Source: Chimonanthus salicifolius
Lineage: Eukaryota > Streptophyta > Magnoliopsida > Laurales > Calycanthaceae
Reading direction: 5' to 3'
DNA: 64,000 nucleotides
Assembly (NCBI GenBank): GCA_013350335.1
Contig: CM023540.1
Location: forward strand, 62,617,195-62,681,194
How positions within the stretch are numbered: position 1 is the stretch's first letter; every line of letters starts with the position of its first letter. A program made the position numbers and the translations under genes. Shown here in pieces: positions 48,229-60,100 of this stretch. The notes under the pieces are model-generated. The model saw only the letters and a list, made by a program, of their open reading frames with translations. It ran no database searches and was not told the DNA's origin.

Positions 48229-48693
48229 TGTAACGTCCCACCCTTTTTCACTCGCGTTTTCCGTGAATCAGAGTCTATTTTTTTTTTATAAATAGAAGAG
48301 TGATAGAAGCGGGACGTCACGTCGCGAGCTAAGTCCGAACTTCTAAAGTCCGACCCTTAACTGGCCAAACCTATGTGTGCATGGACTAAGTCCATGAAAA
48401 CGGTTCACACATAACAATATAGACATGCGGATTAAAATTATAATTGCGGAATTATAATCGAACCTAATTCTATTCCATTTTAGATAACAAAGTACGTCAA
48501 GTCCTTAATCATAATTAACACAACTTAATTATCGAAATAAACATTCAACCATAGCAAATCATCTAAATTATTACATGCCCGAAGTCTAGTTACTCAAATA
48601 CAAGTCCATGAGTATCTCAAATAAAATATAATCCAATCACATATCCAACCTCCAATGTTTGGCCCTTTTCACGTTCATTGTTCCCCTCGTTTC

Positions 48694-50466
48694 CTGTATC
48701 ATCCACTAGGGTAGAAGTAGGGCGTTAGACCAACGCGCCCAGTATGTATTCCAAGTAGGGCTAACAAAGGGTTAGTACAAAACATACATATAATAACATA
48801 AAGTCCAAAAACCATATAAACCATGCCATGTCATGATGTCAAATGCAATGAGTCCCACCCATCACAAGTACATATAAGCACCCCCGTATAAGTCTTTCGG
48901 ATGCCCCGATGGAGTGTGGCCCCTCCGGTTTCTTCTTGATGGAAAAGCACATCAAGGTATCCCACATAGGTTTTTCGAACGCCCCGACGGAGTGTGGCCC
49001 CTCCGGTTACATATCCTTCACCTCATGTCATGCATGAGATGCTAATGAATCACATGTTATTTTATCATATAAACATAGCATTAAAACTCACATTTTGAAA
49101 CAATATCTTTTACAACATAATTCATTAAAAGTTAAGATAAAAACATTGTACATAAACCCATGGTTTCAAAGAGGTGGAATCCTACCAAAGACCACTAACA
49201 TGTCCTTGCGCTTTCGTCCTGTAACTGCTCACGATCGTACACACCTTGTGAGGTCCCGTTACCTTATAATATATCAATCAATTAAAATCATGTCCCATTT
49301 GATTTACAATAATGTCTAAGTCCATAAACCAATCCCCATGGGATTCGGCCATAAACCATGGCCAAACCCATGGTCCATTATTTCTACTTAATTACCATAT
49401 TGCCATCCATGGCTATCATTCCATTAACCTAACCCTTCATACATTACAACCATAAATCATTCCTCATGGGGTTCAGCCATACACCATGGCCAAACCCATG
49501 ATCCATCACTTTTACACTTTATTACAACTTTGCCATTGCTCTAATCCTTAGTTAACATTTCATTCATTTTAATCTGACATACATAGACCCTATGTCCACC
49601 AAATAATTCCCATGGGATTCGGCCATACACCATGGCCGAACCCATGGTCCCTTATTTCCATTTCAATTATGATATTGCCATTTCCTCCAACACTTTATGT
49701 TTAGGTTTAAAACATAAGTCCATAAACATCTAAGTCCACCAATAACTCTTCATGGGGTTTGGCCATGCCACATGGCCGAACCCATGGTCCATAGTTCTTC
49801 ATCATTTCCAATGTTTAAGACCATCTAAATCATTAACCTTCATCTATTATTTTCATCCATTAAATTTATTAAAATAGTCCACTTAATTTCAATATCTAAA
49901 ACCCTAAGTCCATATATATTCCTTGGTGGGGTTCGGCCATACTACATGGCCGAACCTCACCCTTTGGTTTTGTGCCCTTCTTCCCTTAGGTAATCACTCA
50001 TACCATAATTGTTTAACATGGTTAACAAATTAAATCCATAAAAGATCTCATGGGGTTCGGCCATACACTATGGCCAAACCCATGATCTTTCATTTTAGCC
50101 TATAATTACAACTTTGCCATCCTTTCCATGATCTAACTATATGAGTATAATTCCATAATTATTTATGGGGTTCGGCCATACCCCTTGGCCAAACCCATGG
50201 TCTAAGGTTCTTCACCAACAACCTCCCATTTAAACCCTTTTAAAACATACGTAATATTCCATGGTTTTCATCCTCCAAACTTCCATAAAAAAATCACCAA
50301 AGTCCTTCCATGGGGTTCGGCCATACAACATGGCCGAACCCTATGGTTCATCCTTTTCATTAAACCTCAGCATTCATCCCTTAATTTTTCTTCCATGGGG
50401 TTCAGCCATACCACATGGCCGAACCCTATGGTTCCTTATTTTAAACAAAATTATCAAACTACTTAC
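48694..50466 (-). other. Candidate leader intron inside LTR I
   Basis: The exon-like block GGAGGAGTCGCGGAACCG is followed by GTAAGTAG (50466 downward). The far end has CTAAC, a CCCTAG tract and GATACAG at 48694-48696. Length 1773 nt. All nine hairpins fall inside. It corresponds to 5672-8002 in LTR A. Confidence 0.6.
49341..50425 (-). repeat. Array of nine hairpins in LTR I
   Basis: Copies start at 49341, 49470, 49615, 49754, 49930, 50054, 50169, 50314 and 50399, spacing 85-176 bp. The copy at 50314-50340 extends to nearly perfect 17-bp arms when the flanking CCATGG bases are included. Loops are mostly ACACC or a similar five bases. Confidence 0.93.
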
Positions 50467-50636
50467 CGGTTCCGCGACTCCTCCTGTTTTCCTTCGTTTG
50501 TTCTTGCTCTTCCAATCTTCTTCTTCCTTAGCCTTTTCCTCCTTCTTCTTGATCTTTAGCCGAGATTCTGACTTGAGAGAGAAAGAGAGAGTTCGGCCTT
50601 GAGTGTGTGTGTGTGCCGTGCGCCCCTTCTTCCTCT

Positions 50637-50643
50637 CTTTATA
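50637..50643 (-). promoter_or_regulatory. TATA box of LTR I
   Basis: The minus strand reads TTTTATAAAGAGAGG. It lies about 170 bp upstream of the donor at 50466, giving a first exon of roughly 140 nt if transcription starts about 30 nt downstream. Inferred from sequence only. Confidence 0.55.
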
Positions 50644-50741
50644 AAACCTCCACTTGGTCCCATAATTAGAAGGTGCCATGCGTCCCTTCAATTTAGTAGT
50701 GGCCTAATGTCGTTTTTATCCAAGGAAATAGACACCTTTTA

Positions 50742-51224
50742 CCCTAGTGAATGACACAGGAAATAAGTGGAACGATGAACGCGAAAAGGGCCAAGCATAA
50801 GACCTTGGACATGTGATTGGATTATATTTTATTTAAGATACTCATGGACATGTAATTTGAGTAGCTAGACTTTGGACATATAATAATTTAGATAATTTAC
50901 TATGGTTGGATGTTTATTTGGATAATTATGTTATGTTAATTATGATTAAAGACTTGACGTGCTTTGCTATCTAAAATGGAATATAATTAAGTTCTATTAT
51001 AATTCCGCAGTTATGATTTTAATCCACATGTTCATGTTGTTATGTGTGAACCGTTTTCATGGACTTAGTCCATGCACACATAGGATTGGCCAGTTAAGGG
51101 TCGGACTTTAGAAGTTCGGACTTAACTCGCGTCGTGATGTCCCGCGCTTGCTCACTCTGTTATTTTTTTAAAAAAAATAGACTCTGATTTTCGGAAGCAT
51201 AGTGAAAAAGGGCGCGGTGATACA
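50742..51224 (+). mobile_element. LTR J, 3' portion (plus strand)
   Basis: Starts at the CCCTAGTGAATGACACAG acceptor segment and ends GCGGTGATACA, followed by a PBS, so it is the end of a 5' LTR. It is the reverse complement of the first roughly 490 bp of LTR I, so I and J face each other. Confidence 0.85.
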
Positions 51225-51226
51225 GT

Positions 51227-51238
51227 CGGTATCAGAGT
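51227..51238 (+). other. Primer-binding site of element J (decayed)
   Basis: CGGTATCAGAGT has two mismatches to the tRNA-iMet complement. Confidence 0.85.
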
Positions 51239-51630
51239 GAACAAGAAAGATTGAATTTTTCGAAATAACATTAAGACGGTATCATGTCTCACTGACAGAT
51301 AAGAATCCCAACTGACAGACTCTTCAGCGTCCGCTGCACGGGGGCCGGATTAATTTACTTCGTTAGACTCAGATGGAACATTCAATCTGAGAACAACAAT
51401 GAATGATAGCAAAGGAAGTACAGTCAAAATAAATGGATTTATCAAACATAGCAAAATAGGATATATTTCACCAATATACCCGAATTGAGAAACAAACAAT
51501 AGATACTAAGGGAATTCCCCAAAAACAAAGGAAAATCAAGAATGCTTATTTGGAAATTTCCCCAAAAGAGGAAAATACAAACTTTACGATGAAGACTGAG
51601 TCTTGATATTTTTCAACGGCTTAGGGAAAA
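51239..51630 (+). other. Leader of element J
   Basis: Noncoding; contains the conserved leader block at 51270-51362 and the AATTTCCCC-type segments seen in A and M. Confidence 0.75.
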
Positions 51631-53131
51631 ATGCCTTCAAAGAGAAATACCTGACAAAACCAAAAAGGGAAAGAAAAGGAGGTAGAAAAATCTCAACATG
51701 AAGAAGAGGAACGACAATCTCGACATGAAGAGGAAGAACAACCATCCCACCAAGAGGAGGAAGAACAAAGCAGCGTGAATATACCGGTGGTGCCTCCTGA
51801 ACTACAAAGCTTGGTTCAAGTAGTGGTCACTTCGGTGCTTCAACAGCACTTGAACGGGAATGGAACCACCAACGAGACCAATGACAGGAACATGGTCAGG
51901 GACTTCCAGCAACAGCGCCGTCTTTACTTCAGAGGGAGAGAAGGGGCTGCCGGAGCAAAAAATTGGCTGAAAAACATCACTCAGATCCTGACCTTACTCA
52001 AGATTTTGAGTCATGCTGACAAGATTTCACTGGCCACGTCATAACTGATCGATGATGCCTGTAAATGGTGGGAGGTGGTAGAGAAGCAGCGAGCACTTCT
52101 TCCTGAAGGAGAGAGTATTGCAATGACTTGGGATCAGTTCTCAACTACCTTCTTGGACCATTATTTCCCTGAGGAGGAGAAGGAGCGCCAGACTCATGCT
52201 TTTCTATCTTTGGTACAGGGTACCATGACGGTGGCAGAGTACCACCAGGAGTTTCTCAACTTGTCTCGTTATGCATTCTATATGGTGGATATAGAGCATC
52301 GAAGGGCACGCAAGTTTGAGCGGGGCCTTTGGCCAAACATTAGGGCCAAAGTAACCATATTCAAGGCAGCTACATTGGCAGAGGTGGTCAGCAATGCCAC
52401 CATAGCAGAGCAAGAGATGGCTGAGTTAGTGCGTTTTGACAACCGTCGAGCTCAGAGTGGGAGGGTACATTTCAGCCCAACAAAAAGTTTCGACCGAACT
52501 TTAGCAGACCCTCACCATCCATTGGGTCAACAGGGGGTTTTCGTCCCAATCATCCCTCCCCATCTGCATCAGTCATTCAGGCTCCCAAAAGGGTGAACAA
52601 CTGTTTTCATTGTGATCAGCCGGGCCATTTTAAGAGGGAATGCCCACAACTAAACAAACCCTCTTATTCCAGAGGTTCATCTAGCCCACCAGCTAGACCA
52701 GCTAATTCACGAGGAGGCAGGACATTTAACCAGGCGGGACGAGCGCCTACAGGATCTGGACGATTGTTTACCTTAGCTCCTCCAGCAACAGAGGATCACT
52801 CTGTGATTCAAGCTATGGCGGTAGTCAATAGTTCATACGTCTTTGCTTTATTTGATTTTGGAACATGCCACTCTTTCATATCTGCTGCATTCATATCTAC
52901 AACTGGAACTTTAATACAAAAACTGTCCACATCACTCACCATTGTATTCCCCGTCGGAGACACATCATTGGGGCTTATATGCACAGCAGTGAATATTGAA
53001 CTCGCTGGACTCAGATTTGAGTTCAACTATTTGGTACTCGATATGACAGAGTACGATATTATCTTCGGCATGGACTGGTTGGGTAGTTTTCAAGCCAACA
53101 TTGATTGCTATCGCCGCAGGGTGACATTTTC
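51631..53131 (+). pseudogene. gag-protease of element J, broken
   Basis: ATG at 51631; a stop after seven codons. The N-terminus has repeated acidic units (HEEEE, QEEEEQ), then the capsid-like domain. A TAA at 52042-52044 replaces the Gln of TSQLI in relatives. A frameshift between about 52450 and 52590 precedes the knuckle CFHCDQPGHFKREC. In the protease the DSG triad reads DFG (FDFGTCHS), so the active site would be damaged. Sequence after about 53131 is an unrelated LTR scrap; no RT or integrase of J is present. Confidence 0.9.
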
Positions 53132-53585
53132 GTCCATGAATAACTTAAATAAAATGAAACTAGATTATCCAAGCTCCTAAACTTGGCTCTGATCGCACTC
53201 TTCGTTCCTTCCATTTCCTATGTCATCATCTAAGGTAGAAGTAGGGCGTTCGACAACGCGCCCAGTAGGTACTCCGAGTAGGGTCAAGACATGGATTAGT
53301 ATGAACAAATCACATAAATATAAATAATACCAAAACCATGCAAGTAAATACCATGCCATGGGTGTCATATGCCATGAGTCCCACCCATCATCCATATCAC
53401 AATCACAAAGTATTCCTCTTGATGGATAATCCACATCAAGGTATCCCCACGAATGCCTTATCGGTAGCCCCGAACGGAGTGTGGACTACGGTTACTTTTC
53501 AAACACAGTATAACCCCATGAATGCCTTATTGGTCGCCCCGAACGGAGCGTGGACTCCGGTTACAATTCAATCATATATCCCTTG
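53132..53585 (-). mobile_element. δ-type LTR fragment (minus strand)
   Basis: Close match to 37370-37820 of LTR D, in the same orientation, including two minisatellite units. It may be a remnant of the other LTR of element D. The following 41 bp (53586-53626) match nothing else that I recognise. Confidence 0.85.
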
Positions 53586-54301
53586 GGTTGGAGAAGAGTT
53601 CTGGGTTAGCGGATGTTGAGTTTCCTTGTAACGCCCCGCCCTCTCCGAGAAATCAGAGTCTAATTTTTTTGAAAAAACAATAATAAACATCGAAAGAGAG
53701 CGGGCGGCGTCACGACGCGAGTTAAGTTCAGACTAATCAAGTCTGAACCTTAACTGGCCACCCATGTGTACATGGACTAGACCAAGATAAAAAGACACAC
53801 AAGGAACTAAACAATAACTTGCGGAATAAACTAGACTAACTGCGGAAATAGAATGAATAGATAGCAAGTAACAGTCCCAATTAATAATTAACATAAAAAC
53901 AACCATCCATAGTTACTAACCTAATCAAACCATAGCAAAGTATTAACTTATTACATGTCCACAAACTATAATTCAAATGACAGTAATAAAGAAGTCCAGT
54001 TCAACATTCAAGCGCTTAGGCTTGGCTCCCCTCCCTGTCATCGACCTTTTCTTTCCCTTTCCTTGCACCTGCATTCTCCTCTGAGGATAGAATTAGGACG
54101 TTAGATCAACGCGCCCAGTAGGTTCCCGAATCAGGGTTACCACATGGTTAGCTTGTAAAACATGTATATATCAAATATATGATTATCAAATACAGGTAAA
54201 ACAATGCTATGAAATATGCACATGCAATGAGTCTCACCCAACATGCACATTCATAACCATCACTTGACGTACCTCGCACCGTCAAGGTAAATCACAATAA
54301 C

Positions 54302-54460
54302 ATTTCTCCTGGACGGACCTGCATCGCCTAAGGAGACCAATGTATTTTCTCAGTATCATGACATTTCTCCTGGCGGGACCTGCATCGCCTAAGGAGACCA
54401 ATGTCCTATCATCATCATAATTCTACTCCTGGCGGGACCTGCATCGCCTAAGGAGGTCTA
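54302..54460 (-). repeat. 60-bp direct repeat in LTR K
   Basis: CTCCTGG.CGGACCTGCATCG starts at 54306, 54366 and 54426, an exact 60-bp period. Its position matches the 90-bp repeat of A. Confidence 0.92.
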
Positions 54461-54807
54461 GAGTTGCATCACAGCAAATCACTGGAGAGTGGTCTCCGGG
54501 TTCCACAATCTTCATCCCATGCCATGCATGAGATGTAAATGCATTGTATGTCATTTGTAAACAAAAAATATATCATTCGAAACCACATAAAATAAACAAG
54601 AGTATCATAAAAACTAGGATAAAACTGTGGTTACAAGTAGGTAGGAAACCTACTGAAGATTCACTTCAGCATTTGATCTTTCTTTAGCGTCACTAGGTCA
54701 CGACTTGCACGTCATTCAACTTCCGGTACCTTGTCCATATAACAATCAGTAAATCATACTATCATTCACTTATTCATTCACATCTAAGACCCAACCACAT
54801 CATGTGG

Positions 54808-55925
54808 GGTTCGGCCATGCCCATGGCCGAACATCACCAACTTAGGATTTAACCTTTTAAAACTACCGATCCATTCCATGTAATGGATCCACACCAAAAC
54901 CTATTGTCATGATCTATGATCTTTACATTTGAAACCTTTTAATTCAATACAAACCTTCCACACAAATTACTCCATATGAAGTGGTCCATTTAACCCGTAC
55001 CATGATCCATGGGGTTCGGCCCTATACATGGCTGAACCCTATGGTTCATTTGGTCCAATAATCACCATGATTATTCATGGTTTTAACATGCTAATTCAAC
55101 CATGAATAATACATGGTTCAGCCTCATATTAATCAACCAAAAACAGTAACCAAGTATTCCATTAATTGCCATAAGAACACCATAACTTTATATGGTTTTT
55201 ATCTCACAAACCCATCAAATACTTTCATGGAAATGTCATACCATTTCATGGGGTTCGGCCAACCCAATTGGCTGAACCTCATGGCCTATGGTTTAGATCC
55301 TTTTTTCGTCAAATAAATATCTTTATTTAAAACACATAAGCTCTCCACAATTGATATGATTTCCATCTTCTTGAAAGCCATACCAAACAATCAAATACTT
55401 ACATGGGGTTCGGCCATCCAAGGTGGCCGAACCCTATGTCCATGTTTTGGTCCTCTTAAACATGTTTTAGGTCTCATTTAGACATATGGTAATCAGTATA
55501 ATGTTACCATGCTTTTACCCTTCAAAACCATCCAAATAAGTCCATCACTTTGTATGGTTTCCATTTTGTAAAACTCAATCCAAATAACCATAATACTTCA
55601 TGGGATTCAGCCATTCAAGATAGCCGATCCCAATGGTCCATTTCATCAATTTAAATCTATGATTTAGACCCATGATACCTTCAGTCCTTTTGTCATTCAA
55701 ATCCATGTTTTTAACCCTCTTTAAAACATGCATTTGAGTCTTAAAGAAACATTAAAAACAGTCCACAAATATTCATAGTTTCTATGTTTCAAAAAACATC
55801 AAAAACAGCCAATCATTTACATGGGGTTCGGCCCTCATGGTGGCTGAGCCCTATGATCATTTTTACCATTTCAAAACTTCTATTACTCAAGATTAAAACC
55901 TTGGTGCATTCGGCCATAACCATGG
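54808..55925 (-). repeat. Hairpin array in LTR K
   Basis: Copies at about 54808, 55012, 55252, 55407, 55603, 55824 and 55909, with a half copy at 55111. They are more decayed than those in A and I. Confidence 0.85.
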
Positions 55926-56187
55926 CCCAATACATACCCTTTTTCTTATAACTTGTTTGACTTGAACACTTAAGAAATCTTACCAATTTTCTTTTGCCTA
56001 AGATCCTTGGCTTCTCCCCTCTATTTCTTCCTTTCTTCCTTAATCCTTTGCTGGTTTATGCTTGATTAACTGGTGCCAAAACCTCTGCTGTTCAGCCAAG
56101 AAAAACGAACTTGAAGAGAGAGAGAGAGAGAGATGGGAATTTCTTGGATTTTCAATGTGAAAATCGGCCAAGAATGGTAACCCTTCC

Positions 56188-56195
56188 CTTTTATA
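56188..56195 (-). promoter_or_regulatory. TATA box of LTR K
   Basis: The minus strand reads ATTATAAAAGGGAAGGG, a close match to the plant TATA consensus, about 205 bp upstream of the donor. Confidence 0.6.
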
Positions 56196-57057
56196 ATTTC
56201 AGTCCCATTTTCCATTCATTTACCCTTATTTAATTTTGCCAAAACTGATGGGATATTGGGTGTCATCCAAGACACCCCCTCACCCAAACGGTGCAACCTT
56301 TCATTTCAGCCCATGCATCTCATGAGATGAAATGCATGCCGCCCAAGCTTGGTGTCCCTTGGCTTTGCCAAGGCACCTCTTCACTCTCAATGGCTGGGAT
56401 TGATTCTCCAAGAGTTATGTGTGATTAACAATACCTTTCCACTTCCTCTTGACTCACTTAACTCATGATATTTTTATTCTAACCCAACTCATCCAACTCA
56501 TCACATTTAATGCACCAAGTTTGAGTCAACTCTTTTCTTAAATCAAAGTCACTCCAAATCAATCCAACTCAAGCTGAACTAACTCATACTTGAGTTCAAT
56601 TGAGGACCCACACGGTCATCCGTGGTCAACTTGGTCAACCCGACCCACTGGGTCCCCAATCAGCCCCTTGACCCGTTTTGACAACATGACCCATTCATGG
56701 GCTGATTTTTGCCATTTTTAATTGGTTTTCACTTGTGTTTCAAGCCTACCCATTTTTACTATACTTGATTTCCAATCAGTTCAGCTTGACCCCATTTAAT
56801 TTGAGCTTACACAATGGTCAAATCATCCATTATGACCCATTGGGTCCAATTGGGCCCTTTGACCCATTTAGCCATTTTCGACCCAATTGATGTACATTAC
56901 CCATCCAATCAAACTTGACATTTATAATGTGCTCAAATGATCTTAATTTGAGCAATGGGCCCCACCATTTCCTTATTTGACATCACAAAATAATTAATTT
57001 AACAAACCAGGGGCATTTTCGTAATTATCCACTTCATTGAGAAATTGGGGTGTTACA

Positions 57058-57088
57058 ATATAACCCTCTTTTTAAAAATTTTGTCCCG
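57058..57088 (-). other. Polypurine tract of element K
   Basis: The minus strand reads TTTTTAAAAAGAGGGTTATAT up to the LTR boundary. Confidence 0.82.
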
Positions 57089-57120
57089 AAAATCGAGCGA
57101 AGTAGGGTTCTCAAATTAAA

Positions 57121-60100
57121 TTATATAAATAATTCAGGGTGAGCTGTTCTCATCTCTGATTCAAGTTCCCATGTGGCCTCTTCATCACCATGTCGGTCCC
57201 ATACCACTTTTACGAACTGAATCGCTCTGTTTCGCAACACCCTTTGTTCGGTCTCCACTATCCTGACCGGCTTCTCGACATACGTCACGTCGCTTTGTAC
57301 TTCAATATCCTGAACATTCAAAACATGGGACAGATCCGGATTATACTTTCTTAGCATTGACACATGAAACACATCATGTAGAGCTGCTAACTGCGAAGGA
57401 AGTGCTAATTGTTAAGCTACATCCCCCATCCTTCTTATAATGGAAAACGGTCCCACATATCTTGGTGACAGTTTTCCTTTCTTGCCAAACCTCATGTGTC
57501 CTTTCCGTGGCGAGACCTTTAGAAATACCATGTCCCCCATTTCAAACTCAAGGAATCTTCTTCTTTTGTCAGCATAACTCTTCTGCCGACTCTGTGCAGT
57601 CAATAAGTGTTGACGTATCAACTTAATTTGTGCGGTAATCTCTGCGACTAATTCCAGTCCAATCAATGCAGGCTCTCCGGCCTCTATCCAACATACCAGT
57701 ACCTACACAGTCTACCATATAATGCCTTGTATGGAGCCATCTGAAGGCTTGCCTGATAGCGGTTGTTATACGAGAACTCCACCAGTGGCAAGTGGTCCTC
57801 CCATCCACCCTTGAAATCTAACATGCATGCTCTCCGCATGTCTTCCAAGGTTTGTATTGTCCTTTCAGACTGTCCATCAGTCTATGGATGGAAAGCAGTG
57901 CTAGTCAATAAGTTTGTCCCCATGGCTGACTGCATGTTTTGCCATACTCTGCCGGTAAAACGGCCATCTCTGTCCGATACTATCGTTCGGGGAATGCCAT
58001 GTAGCCGAATGATCTCTTTAATATACCGCCGACCCAACGTCTCAGATGAATCCGTCATCTTGATAGGAATGAAATGTGCGGACTTGGTCAGCCGGTCGAC
58101 TACGACCCATATTGCGTCATTACCCTTTGAAGACCTTGGCAACCTTGATACAAAGTCCATGGAAATGTGTTCCCATTTCCATTCTGGCACTGTTAAGGGT
58201 TTGAGTAACCCTGGTGGCTTTTGGTGTTCAGTCTTAACTTGCTGACAAGTTAGACAATGTGCCACGAATTCCGCCACATCCCTTTTTAGTCCATGTCACC
58301 AATAATGCCTCTTTAAATCATGGTACATTTTGGTGCTGCCCGGATGAATAGAGAGCTTAGACTGATGTGCCTCAATCAGTAGTTCTTTCCTGCAACTCTT
58401 TGGCACAAATGTTCTTCCCCGGAATAAAAGACTTTGTCCTGGTCTTAATTCCCATTCCGGTATGTCTACGCCAGTGGACATCTTGGCCCATATTTCCTCC
58501 ATCTCCAGATCTGTTCTTTGTTCTTGTTCAATCTTGGTGACTATATTGGACTGTATGACTAAATTATACATACTCCCACAGTTGTTGATATGAAGATTGA
58601 ACTCTCGAATGGTGTGCAACATCTCCCATTCTGTTATGATCAAGCATACGACTGATGCATGAGATAGGCGGCTGAGAGCATCCACCACCTTGTTCGCCTT
58701 GCCTGGATGGTATTGAAGCTCGAACTCATAATCCGCCAGATACTCCATACATCTACGCTGCCTTAGATTGAGCTCCTTCTGACCAAATAAATATTTTAAA
58801 CTCTTATGATCAGAAAATACCTCAAAATTTTCACCGTAGAGGTAGTGTCTCCAACTTTTAAGAGCAAAGACCACTGCAGCTAGCTCCAAATCATGTGTGG
58901 GGTAGAGGCGTTCATGCACCTTCAACTGCCTTGATCCATAAGGCACCACACGATGACGTTGCATGAGTGAACACCCTAGTCCCTCTCCTGAAGCATCGCA
59001 TTGTACTTCATATCCTTTGCCCCTTTCTGGCAAAATTAAAATAGGAGCAGTGGTAAGTCTACTTTTCAGTTCCTCAAACCTCCGATTGCATAGATCTGTC
59101 CACTCATATTTGACTCCCTTCTGAGTGAGTCGAGTCAATGGAGATGCAATTTTGGAAAAATGCATGATAAATTTCCGATAATAACCCGCCAATCCTAAGA
59201 AACTGCGGATCTGGGTAACATTCTTTGGCGCTTTCCATTCACTTACTGCCGCCACTTTAGCTGGATCCACGGCTATACAGTTTTCTGTTATGACATGTCC
59301 CAAGAAATTGAACTCGGATAACCAGAATTCACATTTACTGGCCTTGGCATATAGCTTATTCTGCCTCAAAGTATTCAAAACTATACGTAAATGTTCTGCA
59401 TGTTCCTCCTGACTCTTAGAATAGATCAGGATATCATCAATGAATACGATTACAAATTGATCCAAATAGGGACGGAAGATTCTGTTCATTAAATCCATGA
59501 ACACAGCCGGAGCATTTGTGAGTCCAAATGGCATGACCACGAACTCAAACAGTCCATACCGCGTCCGAAAGGCTGTCTTTTCTATATCTTCCTCCCTAAC
59601 TCGGATTTGATGATAACTAGATATCAAATCAATCTTTGAAAAATGGCTAGAACCCCTCAATTGATCGAATAAATCATCGATCCTGGGTAGAGGGTACTTG
59701 TTCCGGACTGTTAGCTGATTCAGCTTCCGGTAGTCCACGCACATCCGAAGTGAACCGTCCTTCTTCTTCACAAACAACACTGGTGCTCCCCATGATGATG
59801 TACTGTTCCGGATGCAACCCAGCCTAAGCAGTTCATCAATCTGCTTCTTTAGCTCCGACATCTCTGCTGGTGCCATCCAATAGTGTGGTAACGACACTGG
59901 TGCTGTGCCAGGGTACAACTTGATCTCGAAGTTGATCTCCCTCATAGGCGGTAAACTAGGGAGTTCCTTTGGAAATACATCCGCAAATTCTTGTACAATT
60001 GCCAGAAGTTCAGTAACTGGAGCTTTATTTATGGTGATATTATTCAATACCACGTGGTTTAACCCTTCCTGTAGTCCACTCTGTTTATCTGAACGAACTA

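Larger units (their letters stand above)
48229..50741 (-). mobile_element. LTR I (minus strand), truncated at the right
   Basis: Starts TGTAACGTCCCACCC inside D integrase (preceding bases CCTCC). Contents: CAG acceptor (48694-48696), CTAAC, a minisatellite (48890-49015), RY block (49022-49042), nine hairpins, donor GTAAGTAGTTTG with its G at 50466, and a TATA box. At about 50741 it passes into plus-strand LTR J without reaching its own TTACA end. Confidence 0.88.
54069..55983 (-). other. Candidate leader intron inside LTR K
   Basis: GAAAATTG then GTAAGATTTC at 55983 downward; GATCTAACGT, a TCCTCAG tract and AATGCAG ending at 54069. Length 1915 nt. The remnant LTR at 61559 has the stronger donor GTAAGTATC at the corresponding place (about 61650). 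Confidence 0.55.
53627..57057 (-). mobile_element. LTR K (3' LTR, minus strand, 3431 bp)
   Basis: On the plus strand it starts TGTAACGCCCCGCCC and ends GGGGTGTTACA. It is related to the A LTRs but carries one U3 unit. Contents: CAG acceptor (54069-54071), CTAAC, a 60-bp repeat, RY block (54516-54537), hairpins, donor GTAAGA with its G at 55983, GA microsatellite (about 56115-56134) and TATA box. The five bases before it (TTCCT) do not match those after the right-hand LTR remnant (TTCAC). Confidence 0.93.

Noticed and set aside
53622..53626. TTCCT and TTCAC (62710-62714) as a duplication flanking K
   Set aside because: Only three of five bases match and the flanking sequences do not rejoin; a rearrangement is more likely.
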